Assembly: GCA_043772905.1 (NCBI GenBank)
Contig: JAYVFS010000239.1
Coordinates: forward strand, 1-64,000
Reading direction: 5' to 3'
DNA: 64,000 nucleotides
Source: JAAFJT01 sp043772905
GTDB lineage: Bacteria > Bacteroidota > Bacteroidia > Chitinophagales > Saprospiraceae
The notes below the pieces were generated by a model, which had not been told where the DNA came from, did not search any database, and saw only the letters and a program-made list of their open reading frames with translations. Below are positions 44,045 through 52,293 of this stretch, one piece after another. How positions within the stretch are numbered: position 1 is the first letter of the stretch; the number at the start of each line of letters is the position of its first letter. The translations under genes were made by a program, and so were the position numbers.

Positions 44045-44512
44045 ATGGAAATATTGGACAATTGGGAAAAAAAGTCTGCCGAAAGGCAAAAGGTGTATAA
44101 AAAAATGCTTCAAAAAGCGGATAAAAACCTTATTTTGAAGCAATTACCCCATTTGCACGAAGAGGCCTTTTCAAAAATAGATTGTTTGGCTTGTGCCAAT
44201 TGTTGCAAGAATTATTCACCCCGTTTTAAGCCGCCCGATATTAAACGGATTGCTAAACACTTAAAAATGAGTGAGTCGGTGTTTGTGGATCAATATTTAC
44301 GCCGCGATGAAGAGGGTGATTTTGTGGTGACGACTAAGCCTTGTCCTTTTTTGGGTTCGGACAATTATTGTGATATTTATGAAGTCCGTCCTTCCGATTG
44401 TCATCGTTTTCCTTATACAGATAAGGACGTTTTGTTGAAAAAACAAGCGATTACCTTGAAAAACAGCACTTTTTGCCCAGCTGTTTTTTATGTCTTAGAA
44501 AAACTTGTTTGA
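44045..44512 (+). CDS. YkgJ-family cysteine-cluster protein
   Basis: A 155-residue protein with the family's zinc or iron-binding cysteines: CxxCxxCC at 47-54, Cys100 in KPCPFL, Cys109 in YCDIYEVRPSDCH, Cys119, and FCPAVF near the end. It has no signal peptide and its biochemical role is not established. The start follows a promoter box with only four bases between. It ends at an inverted motif pair that serves as a terminator shared with the convergent M48 gene. Confidence 0.88.
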   Translation: MEILDNWEKKSAERQKVYKKMLQKADKNLILKQLPHLHEEAFSKIDCLACANCCKNYSPRFKPPDIKRIAKHLKMSESVFVDQYLRRDEEGDFVVTTKPCPFLGSDNYCDIYEVRPSDCHRFPYTDKDVLLKKQAITLKNSTFCPAVFYVLEKLV

Positions 44513-44541
44513 TACTGAGGGGGGGCAAACGCCCCTCAGTA
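44513..44541. terminator. Shared terminator built from two inverted TACTGAGGGG copies
   Basis: Copies at 44513-44525 (seven G) and 44532-44541 face each other across a 6-base centre (CAAACG). Pairing covers TACTGAGGGG/CCCCTCAGTA. It separates the convergent YkgJ and M48 genes and starts inside the space after the YkgJ stop. Confidence 0.8.
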
Positions 44542-44552
44542 AAATGAGTCAT

Positions 44553-46031
44553 TTATTTTCCAATTGTTTTAATCTGCATGCCTCTTGTCACACGGTCTGT
44601 TAATTCCATGCCGTTGATGATAGCGAGTTCATTATGCTGTTTTTCAGGCATATTGAAAGCCCGCAAAGCGTCGAGGAGTGTTCCGTCAGTATAAACCGTT
44701 TTAATACGGATACGATTAGGCGTGACATTGATTTTATTGTAGTCGGTCAAAGTTCTGAAACCGTTCATTGTATTGCTAAAAAAACGTTCGTATTGAGGGA
44801 AATCCGCTAAACCTGCTACGCCATGAATGATGTAATTCATTCCGTTGTAAGCAATGAAAGTGGTCATAACCCGAACTGAATTTTTAGCTGCTTCTTGGGC
44901 GTTTTGCGCATTTACAGGCACTTGGTCGCCTACTTGAATGATGGCTTGAAGCCCATTTATACTTGTATTTCGTTGGTCAATCACTTTGAGTTTATGTTTT
45001 TGAACGACGGCATTTGCGGCTTCATCAAGCGTTTTTTCAGGGGAAAGTGTCAAAATCATCATGGCTTTTTGGTCTTTTGAAGCCATTTGGAACTGAATTG
45101 GTGAATTATGGGTTTGCCAATCTAAGGGAACTGGAAACTCAAATTTGAGTTCGGGGTGGTAGAAATTATTGTTTTCGACATAACCTTGGCGTGGATCTTC
45201 GCCGTATACTAAGCCTTCGATGCGGCGCAAATAACCGTCTCTATTTACTTCATAGTTTTTTGACGGATTGGCTTTTTGGGTTTCGACAGCCATTGCCGTT
45301 ACGTTTTTGTAGCGGTCGCCCGGGTCAGGGTGAGTGGACAGGAAACTAGGGATATTGGCACCCGCAGCCTCTTGAATACGTCCGATGGTTTGAAAAAAAC
45401 CAGCCATTTCACGAGCATCATAGCCTGTTTTCGAGGAATATTCGACGCCTAATTTGTCTGATTGAGATTCGTGGTCACGGCTGTATTTGAGCATCAAAAG
45501 TTGTAAGCCTTGGCTGGCAACATCGGCATATTCGGCAAACTTAGGAGAAGCAATCATGCCGACAATCAAACCTCCTTGTAATAAAATTTGTTTGGTTTGT
45601 TGTTGCGCCCCGTGCCGTGCCGTTACATGACCGATTTCGTGACCCAAAACGCCCATAAATTGCGCTTCGTTATTGAAATGGGCTAATATGCCACGTGTGA
45701 AATAGACGAAACCGCCAGGAACGGCAAAGGCATTGACCACTTCGGAGTCCATAACTTTGAACTGAAAATCCAAAGTTGGGCGATGAGAGATTTTTGCCAT
45801 TGAACGACCTTGTATGCCGACGTATTGTTGTAAAAGGGAGTCGGCATAAACGCCAAATTCGGCTTGAATAGCTGGGTCCGATTGTTGTCCGAGAGACAGC
45901 TCTGCCGCCTCCGACATAAAGGACAATTCTCTTTTGCCTGTAACAGGATTGCGAGAACATTGATTGAAAAGTAATAAAACTGCTACGAGAGCAGTCACTT
46001 TTGAGAAACGATGGAAATGCATGATATTCAT
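44553..46031 (-). CDS. M48-family metalloprotease, BepA-like lipoprotein
   Basis: A 492-residue envelope protease. The signal peptide ends in a lipobox at Cys25 (LLFNQC). The zinc motif HEIGH is at 131-135, with a third ligand expected in the following helix (ESQSDKLGVEY). The C-terminal part (about 300-490) is a globular YfgC-type domain with a LysM-like end (LAIINGMELTDRVTRGMQIKTI). BepA/YfgC proteins assist and degrade outer-membrane proteins. No motif copy lies inside it; only a degenerate CCGTCAGTA is present at about 44686. Confidence 0.9.
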   Translation of the reverse strand: MNIMHFHRFSKVTALVAVLLLFNQCSRNPVTGKRELSFMSEAAELSLGQQSDPAIQAEFGVYADSLLQQYVGIQGRSMAKISHRPTLDFQFKVMDSEVVNAFAVPGGFVYFTRGILAHFNNEAQFMGVLGHEIGHVTARHGAQQQTKQILLQGGLIVGMIASPKFAEYADVASQGLQLLMLKYSRDHESQSDKLGVEYSSKTGYDAREMAGFFQTIGRIQEAAGANIPSFLSTHPDPGDRYKNVTAMAVETQKANPSKNYEVNRDGYLRRIEGLVYGEDPRQGYVENNNFYHPELKFEFPVPLDWQTHNSPIQFQMASKDQKAMMILTLSPEKTLDEAANAVVQKHKLKVIDQRNTSINGLQAIIQVGDQVPVNAQNAQEAAKNSVRVMTTFIAYNGMNYIIHGVAGLADFPQYERFFSNTMNGFRTLTDYNKINVTPNRIRIKTVYTDGTLLDALRAFNMPEKQHNELAIINGMELTDRVTRGMQIKTIGK

Positions 46032-46095
46032 ATTGTGCAGTTTTTTATAATCGTAAAATTAGTGCTTTATCAATGAATAAAAAACAAAAAAGATG

Positions 46096-46125
46096 AAAAC
46101 TGTCTTAAAAGGAGACAGTTTTTTA
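46096..46125 (+). terminator. Terminator-like hairpin in the M48 upstream region
   Basis: Stem AAAACTGTCT/AGACAGTTTT with a 7-base loop and a T-rich end on the plus strand, but no rightward gene ends here. It may be structural or belong to an undetected transcript. The rest of the gap up to 46303 holds only AT-rich DNA and the motif copy at 46226. Confidence 0.45.
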
Positions 46126-46303
46126 TTTTAAAAATAAAATATTTTCACTTGAAAATGACTTAAATGGATTATTATTTAATAATTATGTAACTCATTGAAT
46201 ATTTTCCGTCAAAAAAGGGTTCTTTTACTGAGGGGGTATCAAAATGGACTTTTTCTTAATAAGAACTAAGAGACAATCATGATTTTTATGAAAACGAATT
46301 TAA

Positions 46304-46942
46304 ATGACTAACAAAATGAAACGTCAATCGACAACTCAAAAACAATATATACCAGAAGAGAAAGACAGTTTTCCATGGCTTCTTTTTATTGTAGGCATCG
46401 CCAGTGTCCTCATCGTTTTGCAGGTTTTTGGTATTTTCAAAACGGTGGATAGCGAACACAAAGCGACTGTCATGGATGTCCGTTCAGGAGAGTATGAAAA
46501 TCGACAAATATCCAAAGAACGGCTCAAAAACCTTGAAAAGCCGACACCAGAAGTTGATGGTGTGCTTCAGTCTATAAAAGATGAGTATGAATCACCTGTT
46601 TTTACAGATATACGCACCGCAAATGACCAAAATAATTGGGGATTGGCAGATGACGAAGCCAAATTCTATGATGATATGCGTATTCGTTATGGTGGCACAC
46701 GCGACAATTGGCTGGGTGTTGTTCAAAGAGCGAACAGTACATATAAAGCGGTCAAAGAAATTTTTGGCGGGCGGTCTGATGTTGGGGCGGTGTTACAAGA
46801 TTCAAGGGCTGCGGCAACGGTGTTCGGTCGAATTCAACAATATTTTGGCATATCAACATTGGATTGTTTAAATTTTGCTCAAAGTGGACGTGCAACGCAT
46901 TTAAGCGATTGGGCTAATTTTGTTGAGGGTAAAAAACGTTAA
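46304..46942 (+). CDS. Hypothetical single-pass membrane protein
   Basis: A 212-residue protein. A basic N-terminus (about 1-20) is followed by one hydrophobic helix (about 23-44, FPWLLFIVGIASVLIVLQVF), then a polar soluble domain likely outside the membrane. The end, DCLNFAQSGRATHLSDWANFVEGKKR, is compact and may be a folded C-terminus. No family is recognised. A second ATG (46316) is also possible. It precedes the PorG-like gene with a separate promoter box. Confidence 0.65.
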   Translation: MTNKMKRQSTTQKQYIPEEKDSFPWLLFIVGIASVLIVLQVFGIFKTVDSEHKATVMDVRSGEYENRQISKERLKNLEKPTPEVDGVLQSIKDEYESPVFTDIRTANDQNNWGLADDEAKFYDDMRIRYGGTRDNWLGVVQRANSTYKAVKEIFGGRSDVGAVLQDSRAAATVFGRIQQYFGISTLDCLNFAQSGRATHLSDWANFVEGKKR

Positions 46943-47019
46943 TCTCAATCATTTTACCATTAATTAAGTTAAAACGTCCTCCTTCCTGTAAGAAACTTCA
47001 CTGCTTTTGCGTTTTTAGA

Positions 47020-47027
47020 TAACTTTG
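47020..47027 (+). promoter_or_regulatory. TAnnTTTG promoter box for the PorG-like gene
   Basis: TAACTTTG followed by GCAT, about 110 bases before the GTG start. The spacing to the gene is longer than at most other boxes here. Confidence 0.4.
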
Positions 47028-47137
47028 CATGGTTTTTGGAAAGTCTGCTTTGTCAGCTACCTAATCCTAACGCAAAGATTTTGTTTTGAACATAATCGGT
47101 TTGAACATATTTTATCTTCCAATAAAAATAGCAAATA

Positions 47138-47962
47138 GTGAAAAAAATCTTTTTGATACTTGGAACCGTTCTGGTTTTCCAAATCAGTGCTGCACATGCC
47201 CAACGCGGTTGGGAAATTGGTGGTTGGGCAGGTGTATCGCATTATTTTGGTGATATGAATACCAATTTTGACCTAAAACGCCCGGGGTTTGCAGGCGGAG
47301 CCGTTTTCAGGTTCAATTTCAATGACCGTCTTTGTCTTAAAATGTCTGGCAACTATGGCAACATCAGTGCTGATGACAAAACATCGAGCAACGTTTTTGA
47401 ACAACGGCGAAACCTCAATTTTCGATCAGTGATCGTGGATGGAACTGGGCAGTTTGAATTCAACTTTATGCCATATAACTATTTTGATAAGGCAGAATGG
47501 TTTACACCCTATTTGTTGGCTGGTTTGAGTGTCTATCACTTCAATCCACAAGGAAAGTACAATGGTACTTGGCATGATTTGCGCCCATTGGGTACTGAGG
47601 GGCAGTTTAGAGGAGAGGAATATTACACAACTCAGATGGCATTGGCTTATGGTGGTGGTTTTAAAATAGCTTTAAACGAAGTTTGGAGTATTAATGTGGA
47701 AATTAGTGCACGGAAATTGTTTACAGACTATCTTGATGATGTGAGTAAAACATATCCAAGTATGAACGAAATACGGAAGCAGCACGGTGATATAGCCGTT
47801 TTGTTGTCAGATCCATCTATACCAGATGCAGAAGGGAAAAAAATAGGTCAATTGGGTCGTCAGAGAGGAGATTCAAAAAGTAATGATATGTTTTCTTTCT
47901 TTGGTGTGAGTCTTTTGTACTATTTCGGTGATTTGCGTTGCCCACCTCTTAGCAATCATTGA
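47138..47962 (+). CDS. DUF6089/PorG-like outer-membrane protein
   Basis: A 274-residue beta-barrel protein. The signal peptide (about 1-21, ISAAHAQ) precedes GWEIGGWAGVSHYFGDMNTNF, the hallmark first strand of the DUF6089 family. Aromatic-ended strands follow (FTPYLLAGLSVYHFNP). PorG, a member of this family, belongs to the type IX secretion apparatus, so a similar envelope role is likely but not proven. The start codon is GTG. A motif copy at 47593 encodes GTEG. A terminator follows at 47999. Confidence 0.82.
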   Translation: MKKIFLILGTVLVFQISAAHAQRGWEIGGWAGVSHYFGDMNTNFDLKRPGFAGGAVFRFNFNDRLCLKMSGNYGNISADDKTSSNVFEQRRNLNFRSVIVDGTGQFEFNFMPYNYFDKAEWFTPYLLAGLSVYHFNPQGKYNGTWHDLRPLGTEGQFRGEEYYTTQMALAYGGGFKIALNEVWSINVEISARKLFTDYLDDVSKTYPSMNEIRKQHGDIAVLLSDPSIPDAEGKKIGQLGRQRGDSKSNDMFSFFGVSLLYYFGDLRCPPLSNH

Positions 47963-47998
47963 TATAATATTTCGCGATAAATAGTTCAAAAAAAAATC

Positions 47999-48031
47999 AA
48001 AAGCCCGTTCCAATTAGGTACGGGCTTTTTG
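47999..48031 (+). terminator. Terminator after the PorG-like gene
   Basis: Stem AAAAGCCCGT/ACGGGCTTTT with an 11-base loop and T run. Confidence 0.85.
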
Positions 48032-48518
48032 TTTTCATTACTTCGCTTTATTCAGTTTTTTGGATGGGATATTCATCAAAACTAAACAAATAGTAAGGTA
48101 CGCAAGCAACCAAATGTCATGTGAGAAAGTCATGTTGTAGGGAGTTTAATGGTTTAAAAATACTAACAATAATACAAAGTTATGTGATTCTTATATAAAA
48201 AACCACTTTTAAAAGAAAGCATATGATAATTTTAAATTAATTAATTAATCTACATTTTGAGACAATTTGAATAACCAAAAGTTTAATTTGCGAAGGCGTT
48301 GATTATCCTTTTTTTATAATGCCAAGACAGGGAAAAGTGAAATTTTGCTTAATGAAAAATATTATAAAAAAAATCAATGGTATTTCCATTTTTTAAAAAA
48401 AAATTATAGAGGTGTTAATTTATCATACTGATATGTTTATCCTTTTGTTGCGTGATAGTTATCTTTTTTTAGTATAATTAGGCTTTTAAATTTTAGTTTT
48501 GCAAAAACATCTTGTTTT
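48032..48518. other. Gene-free AT-rich stretch
   Basis: Nearly 490 bases between the terminator and the flavin reductase gene. No coding signal, motif copy, repeat or RNA family was recognised. The rightmost 25 bases hold the promoter box at 48494. Confidence 0.5.
48494..48501 (+). promoter_or_regulatory. TAnnTTTG promoter box for the flavin reductase gene
   Basis: TAGTTTTG followed by GCAAAA, 17 bases before the ATG at 48519. Confidence 0.5.
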
Positions 48519-49421
48519 ATGATGAAAAAAATAGATCCGGAGACAACTTCCACTCTCGATATGTATCAATTTATGATTGGTGCAGTATCGCCGCGCCCAA
48601 TTGCCTTTGTTAGTACTGTTGATATTGAGGCGGTACCCAATCTCGCGCCATTTAGTTTTTTCAACGCTTTTAGTTCCAAACCACCAATTGTAGGCTTTGC
48701 AACAAGCATTCGAACTAAAGATGGAACCACAAAAGATACTTTGGCAAACGTTCAAGAGGTCAACGAATGTGTGATTAATATTGTTAGTTATAATTTTGTC
48801 AGACAAATGTCTCTAACGGCTGTCAACTATCCAAAGGGTGTGAGCGAGTTTGAGAAAGCTGGATTGACACCCATCGAATCGGACTTGATACGACCATTTA
48901 GAGTCAAAGAATCGCCTATTCAGATGGAATGTCGGGTTGAACAAATTCTACCATTGAGCAACGAAAAAGGCGGCGGCGTATTAATTTTATGCCGTGTTCT
49001 GCGTATGCACATCAACGAAGATATATTAGATTTAGAAAAAAATCGCATTGATCCGCTTAAAGTAGATACAGTGGGCAGAATGGGGCGTTATTGGTACACA
49101 AGAGCCAGTGGTACTTCTCTTTTCGAAATTCAACAACCAGAGCAACCCGTTGTCATGGGTTACGATTCTTTACCAAACAATATTCGAACGAGTGAAATTT
49201 TGACAGCTAATAACATTGCTGAAATTGCTGCTTTGACGGAGTTCCCTTCCGAACAAGACATTTTAGCCGTAAAAAAAGACACACGCGTTCAAAAAACACT
49301 TTTTTCTCAAAATATACTGAGGGGTCTGCACATGCTCGCGCAAGAAGAGTTTTCAAAAGGGAATAAAGATTTTGGTATTAAAGTCGCTTTGTTAAGTGAA
49401 CTCATGCTCAATAAACAATAA
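48519..49421 (+). CDS. Flavin reductase-like FMN-binding protein
   Basis: A 300-residue split-barrel flavoprotein. The family pattern SPRPIAFVSTVDIEAVPNLAPFSFFNAFSSKPPIVGF is at about 24-60, with later IRTKDGTTKDTLANVQE and MSLTAVNYPKGVSEF. It probably reduces flavin or a small substrate with NAD(P)H. The C-terminal ~90 residues are an extension beyond the core. A motif copy at 49315 encodes ILRG. The M20 gene follows 48 bases later and may share its transcript. Confidence 0.88.
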   Translation: MMKKIDPETTSTLDMYQFMIGAVSPRPIAFVSTVDIEAVPNLAPFSFFNAFSSKPPIVGFATSIRTKDGTTKDTLANVQEVNECVINIVSYNFVRQMSLTAVNYPKGVSEFEKAGLTPIESDLIRPFRVKESPIQMECRVEQILPLSNEKGGGVLILCRVLRMHINEDILDLEKNRIDPLKVDTVGRMGRYWYTRASGTSLFEIQQPEQPVVMGYDSLPNNIRTSEILTANNIAEIAALTEFPSEQDILAVKKDTRVQKTLFSQNILRGLHMLAQEEFSKGNKDFGIKVALLSELMLNKQ

Positions 49422-49469
49422 AGTAGTATTTCATTTAAAATCAATCATTTATTAATTTAATTTAAAAAT

Positions 49470-50813
49470 ATGAAAAACCATTTTACGCCGCTTTCTAAGT
49501 CTGCTCTCAAAGGTGCGTTGTTTGTACTTCTCTTAATTTCAACTCAATCGCTTGCTGCTCAACCGGATAAAAATGCCGCATTGAAAATTAAACTCGACAA
49601 ATTGGCTGTTGCCATTGAACCAAAGGTCATTGCTTGGCGACGTGATTTTCATCAAAACCCGGAACTATCGAATAGAGAATTTAAAACAGCAGAGAAAATA
49701 GCTAAATTTCTTCGCGATTTAAAGTTTGACGAGGTGAAAACGGGCATTGCTAAGACTGGAGTCGTCGGTATACTGAGGGGGGGCAAACCGGGACCGACAG
49801 TCGCTCTTCGTGCCGATATGGACGGCTTGCCTGTGACGGAACGCGGCAATTTGCCCTTTAAATCAACAGTAAGAACTACGTTTAATGATATGGAAACAGG
49901 TGTTATGCACGCTTGTGGACATGATACACACATGGCTATACTCATGGGAACGGCTGAGGTTTTGTCGCAAGTAAAAAGCGAATTGGCTGGTACCGTCGTC
50001 TTTATTTTCCAACCTGCCGAAGAAGGCCCGCCAAAAGGCGAAGAAGGTGGCGCAAGTATGATGGTTAAAGAAGGTGTTTTGGACAACCCAAAAGTGGAAA
50101 CTATTTTTGGTTTGCACATCAATTCACAGACCCCAGCAGGACAAATCAGATACCGTCCAATGGGAACTATGGCAAGTTCAGATGGTTTGACAATTACAAT
50201 AAAAGGTAAACAAACGCACGGTGCATACCCATGGGAAGGTGTTGATCCGATTGTGACAGGTGCACAAATCATCATGGGGTTGCAAACAGTAGTGAGTCGC
50301 ATGACACCGCTCAATGAGTCGGCTGCTGTTGTCACTATTGGTAGTTTTCATGCAGGTATTCGCGGCAATATCATTCCAGAAGAAGCCAAAATGGTTGGTA
50401 CGATTCGTGCATTAGATCCGAGAATTCAAAAACAAGTGCATGAAAATATCAAACGGGTGGTAAAAAACATTGCAGAATCAGCGGGTGCAGAAGCGATTTG
50501 TGAAATTGAATTGGGCAATCCTGTGACTTATAACAATCCAGAATTGACAAAAAAAATGTATCCAAGCCTTGAAGATGCCGCAGGTGTGGACAATGTCCGT
50601 GTCACTGTTCCCGTAACGGGCGCAGAGGATTTTTCTAAATTCCAAGAGAAAGTGCCTGGTTTCTTTTTCTTCCTTGGAGGCATGGCAAAAGATAAAACAG
50701 CATCAGAAGTATCGGCGCACCATACGCCCGATTTTTATATTGACGAAAGTGGTTTTACAGTAGGTGTCAAGGCGTTTTGTCATTTAGTTGTGGATTATGC
50801 AGCAAAAAAATAG
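49470..50813 (+). CDS. Secreted M20-family amidohydrolase
   Basis: A 447-residue metal-dependent amidohydrolase. The signal peptide (about 1-27, LISTQSLAAQ) suggests a periplasmic location. The metal ligands of the M20D family are visible: HACGHDTHMA near residue 150 and the carboxylate pair PAEEGPPKGEEGG. A later GAEDFSKFQEKVPGFFFFLGG resembles the family's C-terminal His/Glu site region. It probably cleaves an N-acyl amino acid or a small peptide. A motif copy with seven G (49771) encodes ILRGG. A 25-base hairpin follows. Confidence 0.9.
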   Translation: MKNHFTPLSKSALKGALFVLLLISTQSLAAQPDKNAALKIKLDKLAVAIEPKVIAWRRDFHQNPELSNREFKTAEKIAKFLRDLKFDEVKTGIAKTGVVGILRGGKPGPTVALRADMDGLPVTERGNLPFKSTVRTTFNDMETGVMHACGHDTHMAILMGTAEVLSQVKSELAGTVVFIFQPAEEGPPKGEEGGASMMVKEGVLDNPKVETIFGLHINSQTPAGQIRYRPMGTMASSDGLTITIKGKQTHGAYPWEGVDPIVTGAQIIMGLQTVVSRMTPLNESAAVVTIGSFHAGIRGNIIPEEAKMVGTIRALDPRIQKQVHENIKRVVKNIAESAGAEAICEIELGNPVTYNNPELTKKMYPSLEDAAGVDNVRVTVPVTGAEDFSKFQEKVPGFFFFLGGMAKDKTASEVSAHHTPDFYIDESGFTVGVKAFCHLVVDYAAKK

Positions 50814-50814
50814 C

Positions 50815-50880
50815 AGTTATTGGTTAATCGTTATTGGTTCTCCTTCAATACGGAAAACCAATAACGATTAACCAATAACT
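50815..50880. repeat. 25-base perfect inverted repeat
   Basis: Arms 50815-50839 and 50856-50880 (AGTTATTGGTTAATCGTTAT... and its complement). It lies directly after the M20 gene and before the clpX promoter, without a T tract. Confidence 0.8.
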
Positions 50881-50896
50881 ATTGACAAATTATGCG

Positions 50897-50904
50897 TATT
50901 TTTG
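50897..50904 (+). promoter_or_regulatory. TAnnTTTG promoter box for clpX
   Basis: TATTTTTG followed by GCGG, 33 bases before the clpX ATG. TTGACA lies upstream at 50882-50887, closer than the usual -33 spacing. Confidence 0.5.
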
Positions 50905-50936
50905 CGGACAATTTGAAATAAATAGTCATTCTATAC

Positions 50937-52202
50937 ATGAATAAGAAAAATCAAGGTTATTATTGTTCGTTTTGCGGACGACCAAAAGAGCAAGTCGGCA
51001 TCTTGATTGCTGGCTCCGAAGCGCATATTTGCGAAGCTTGTACAAGTCAAGCAATGGAAATTGTTGAGCAGGAATTAGGCGAGCAAGCCTTACCCGATAG
51101 CAAAAAAAAGAAAAAGAAAAAGGACGATTGGAAACCCATTGACCGAACGCCGCAGCAGTTGAAAAACTACCTCGACCAATACGTTATCGGGCAAGACGAT
51201 GCTAAGAAAACACTCGCTGTTGCCGTATATAATCACTACAAAAGGCTGAACCAACCGCCGCCTGTTGAAGGCGATGTTGAGATTGAAAAATCAAATATTC
51301 TTTTTGTTGGACGTACAGGAACAGGCAAAACATTGATGGCGCGGACGATTGCCAAGCTGTTGAATGTACCGTTTTCGATAGTAGATGCTACTGTTTTCAC
51401 AGAGGCGGGTTATGTCGGTGAAGATGTGGAAAGTATGTTGTCTCGTTTGCTTCAAGTTTGTGATTTTGATGTCAAAGCAGCTGAAAGAGGTATCGTTTAT
51501 GTAGATGAAATTGATAAAATCGCTCGAAAAGGCGATAATCCAAGCATTACACGCGATGTGTCAGGCGAAGGTGTTCAGCAAGGTCTCTTGAAAATGCTCG
51601 AAGGGGCAGATGTGCAAGTACCACCGCAAGGCGGACGGAAACATCCTGAACAAAAATTGGTTAATGTCAATACGAATAATATCCTTTTTATATGCGGCGG
51701 CGCATTTGATGGCATCGAAAAAGTCATAGCAAGACGGCTCAATACGCAGGTCATTGGCTACAATGCCGAGCAAAAAGCCTTGATTGACCGTGAAAATATG
51801 CTGCAATACATCTCTCCACAAGACATAAAAGCCTTTGGTTTGATTCCTGAATTGGTCGGTCGTTTGCCCGTTTTGACGGCTTTGAATCCTTTGGATTTAG
51901 AGACTTTGAAGAGCATATTGGTTGAACCTAAAAATTCACTTGTCAAGCAATATCAAAAGTTGTTTGATTTGGAAGGTGTTTCACTCACTTTTTCGCCAAA
52001 TGCCATTGATTTCATTGCACGGACTGCTTTGGATTATAACTTAGGTGCACGTGGTTTGCGCTCAATCTGCGAAGCCATTATGACAGATTTGATGTTCGAA
52101 ATGCCTTCTCAAAGGCATGAAATTAAAGAATTTGAAATAACACGTTCTTATGCCCGCGAAAAATTGAGCCATTCAAAATTGGTTCGATTAAAAGCGGCTT
52201 AG
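50937..52202 (+). CDS. clpX: ATP-dependent Clp protease ATPase subunit ClpX
   Basis: A 421-residue AAA+ unfoldase that feeds ClpP. The N-terminal zinc finger has Cys10, Cys13, Cys32 and Cys35. Walker A GRTGTGKT is at 125-132, Walker B GIVYVDEIDKIA near 185, and the substrate loop includes GYVGEDVES. The sensor-2 region has NLGARGLRSICEAIM. A lysine-rich linker (about 55-63) follows the zinc finger. clpP, often adjacent, is not here. No motif copy lies within it, one of the longer motif-free stretches. Confidence 0.96.
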   Translation: MNKKNQGYYCSFCGRPKEQVGILIAGSEAHICEACTSQAMEIVEQELGEQALPDSKKKKKKKDDWKPIDRTPQQLKNYLDQYVIGQDDAKKTLAVAVYNHYKRLNQPPPVEGDVEIEKSNILFVGRTGTGKTLMARTIAKLLNVPFSIVDATVFTEAGYVGEDVESMLSRLLQVCDFDVKAAERGIVYVDEIDKIARKGDNPSITRDVSGEGVQQGLLKMLEGADVQVPPQGGRKHPEQKLVNVNTNNILFICGGAFDGIEKVIARRLNTQVIGYNAEQKALIDRENMLQYISPQDIKAFGLIPELVGRLPVLTALNPLDLETLKSILVEPKNSLVKQYQKLFDLEGVSLTFSPNAIDFIARTALDYNLGARGLRSICEAIMTDLMFEMPSQRHEIKEFEITRSYAREKLSHSKLVRLKAA

Positions 52203-52287
52203 TGTTGTATGGTTGTATTGCTGTATGGTTAAGTTGTTGAAAGACAATACGATCATACAACAATACAACCATTCAGCAATACAACGA
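52203..52287. repeat. Imperfect TGTATTG-rich inverted repeat
   Basis: The right arm repeats the left one with permuted units (GTTGTATTG, GTATGGTT and their complements), so pairing is imperfect. It lies between clpX and a membrane protein gene. Confidence 0.6.
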
Positions 52288-52293
52288 CTAACC

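Noticed and set aside
43909..44100. An alternative short frame overlapping the ykgJ-type gene
   Set aside because: The overlapping frame has the conserved cysteine cluster and this one has nothing recognisable.
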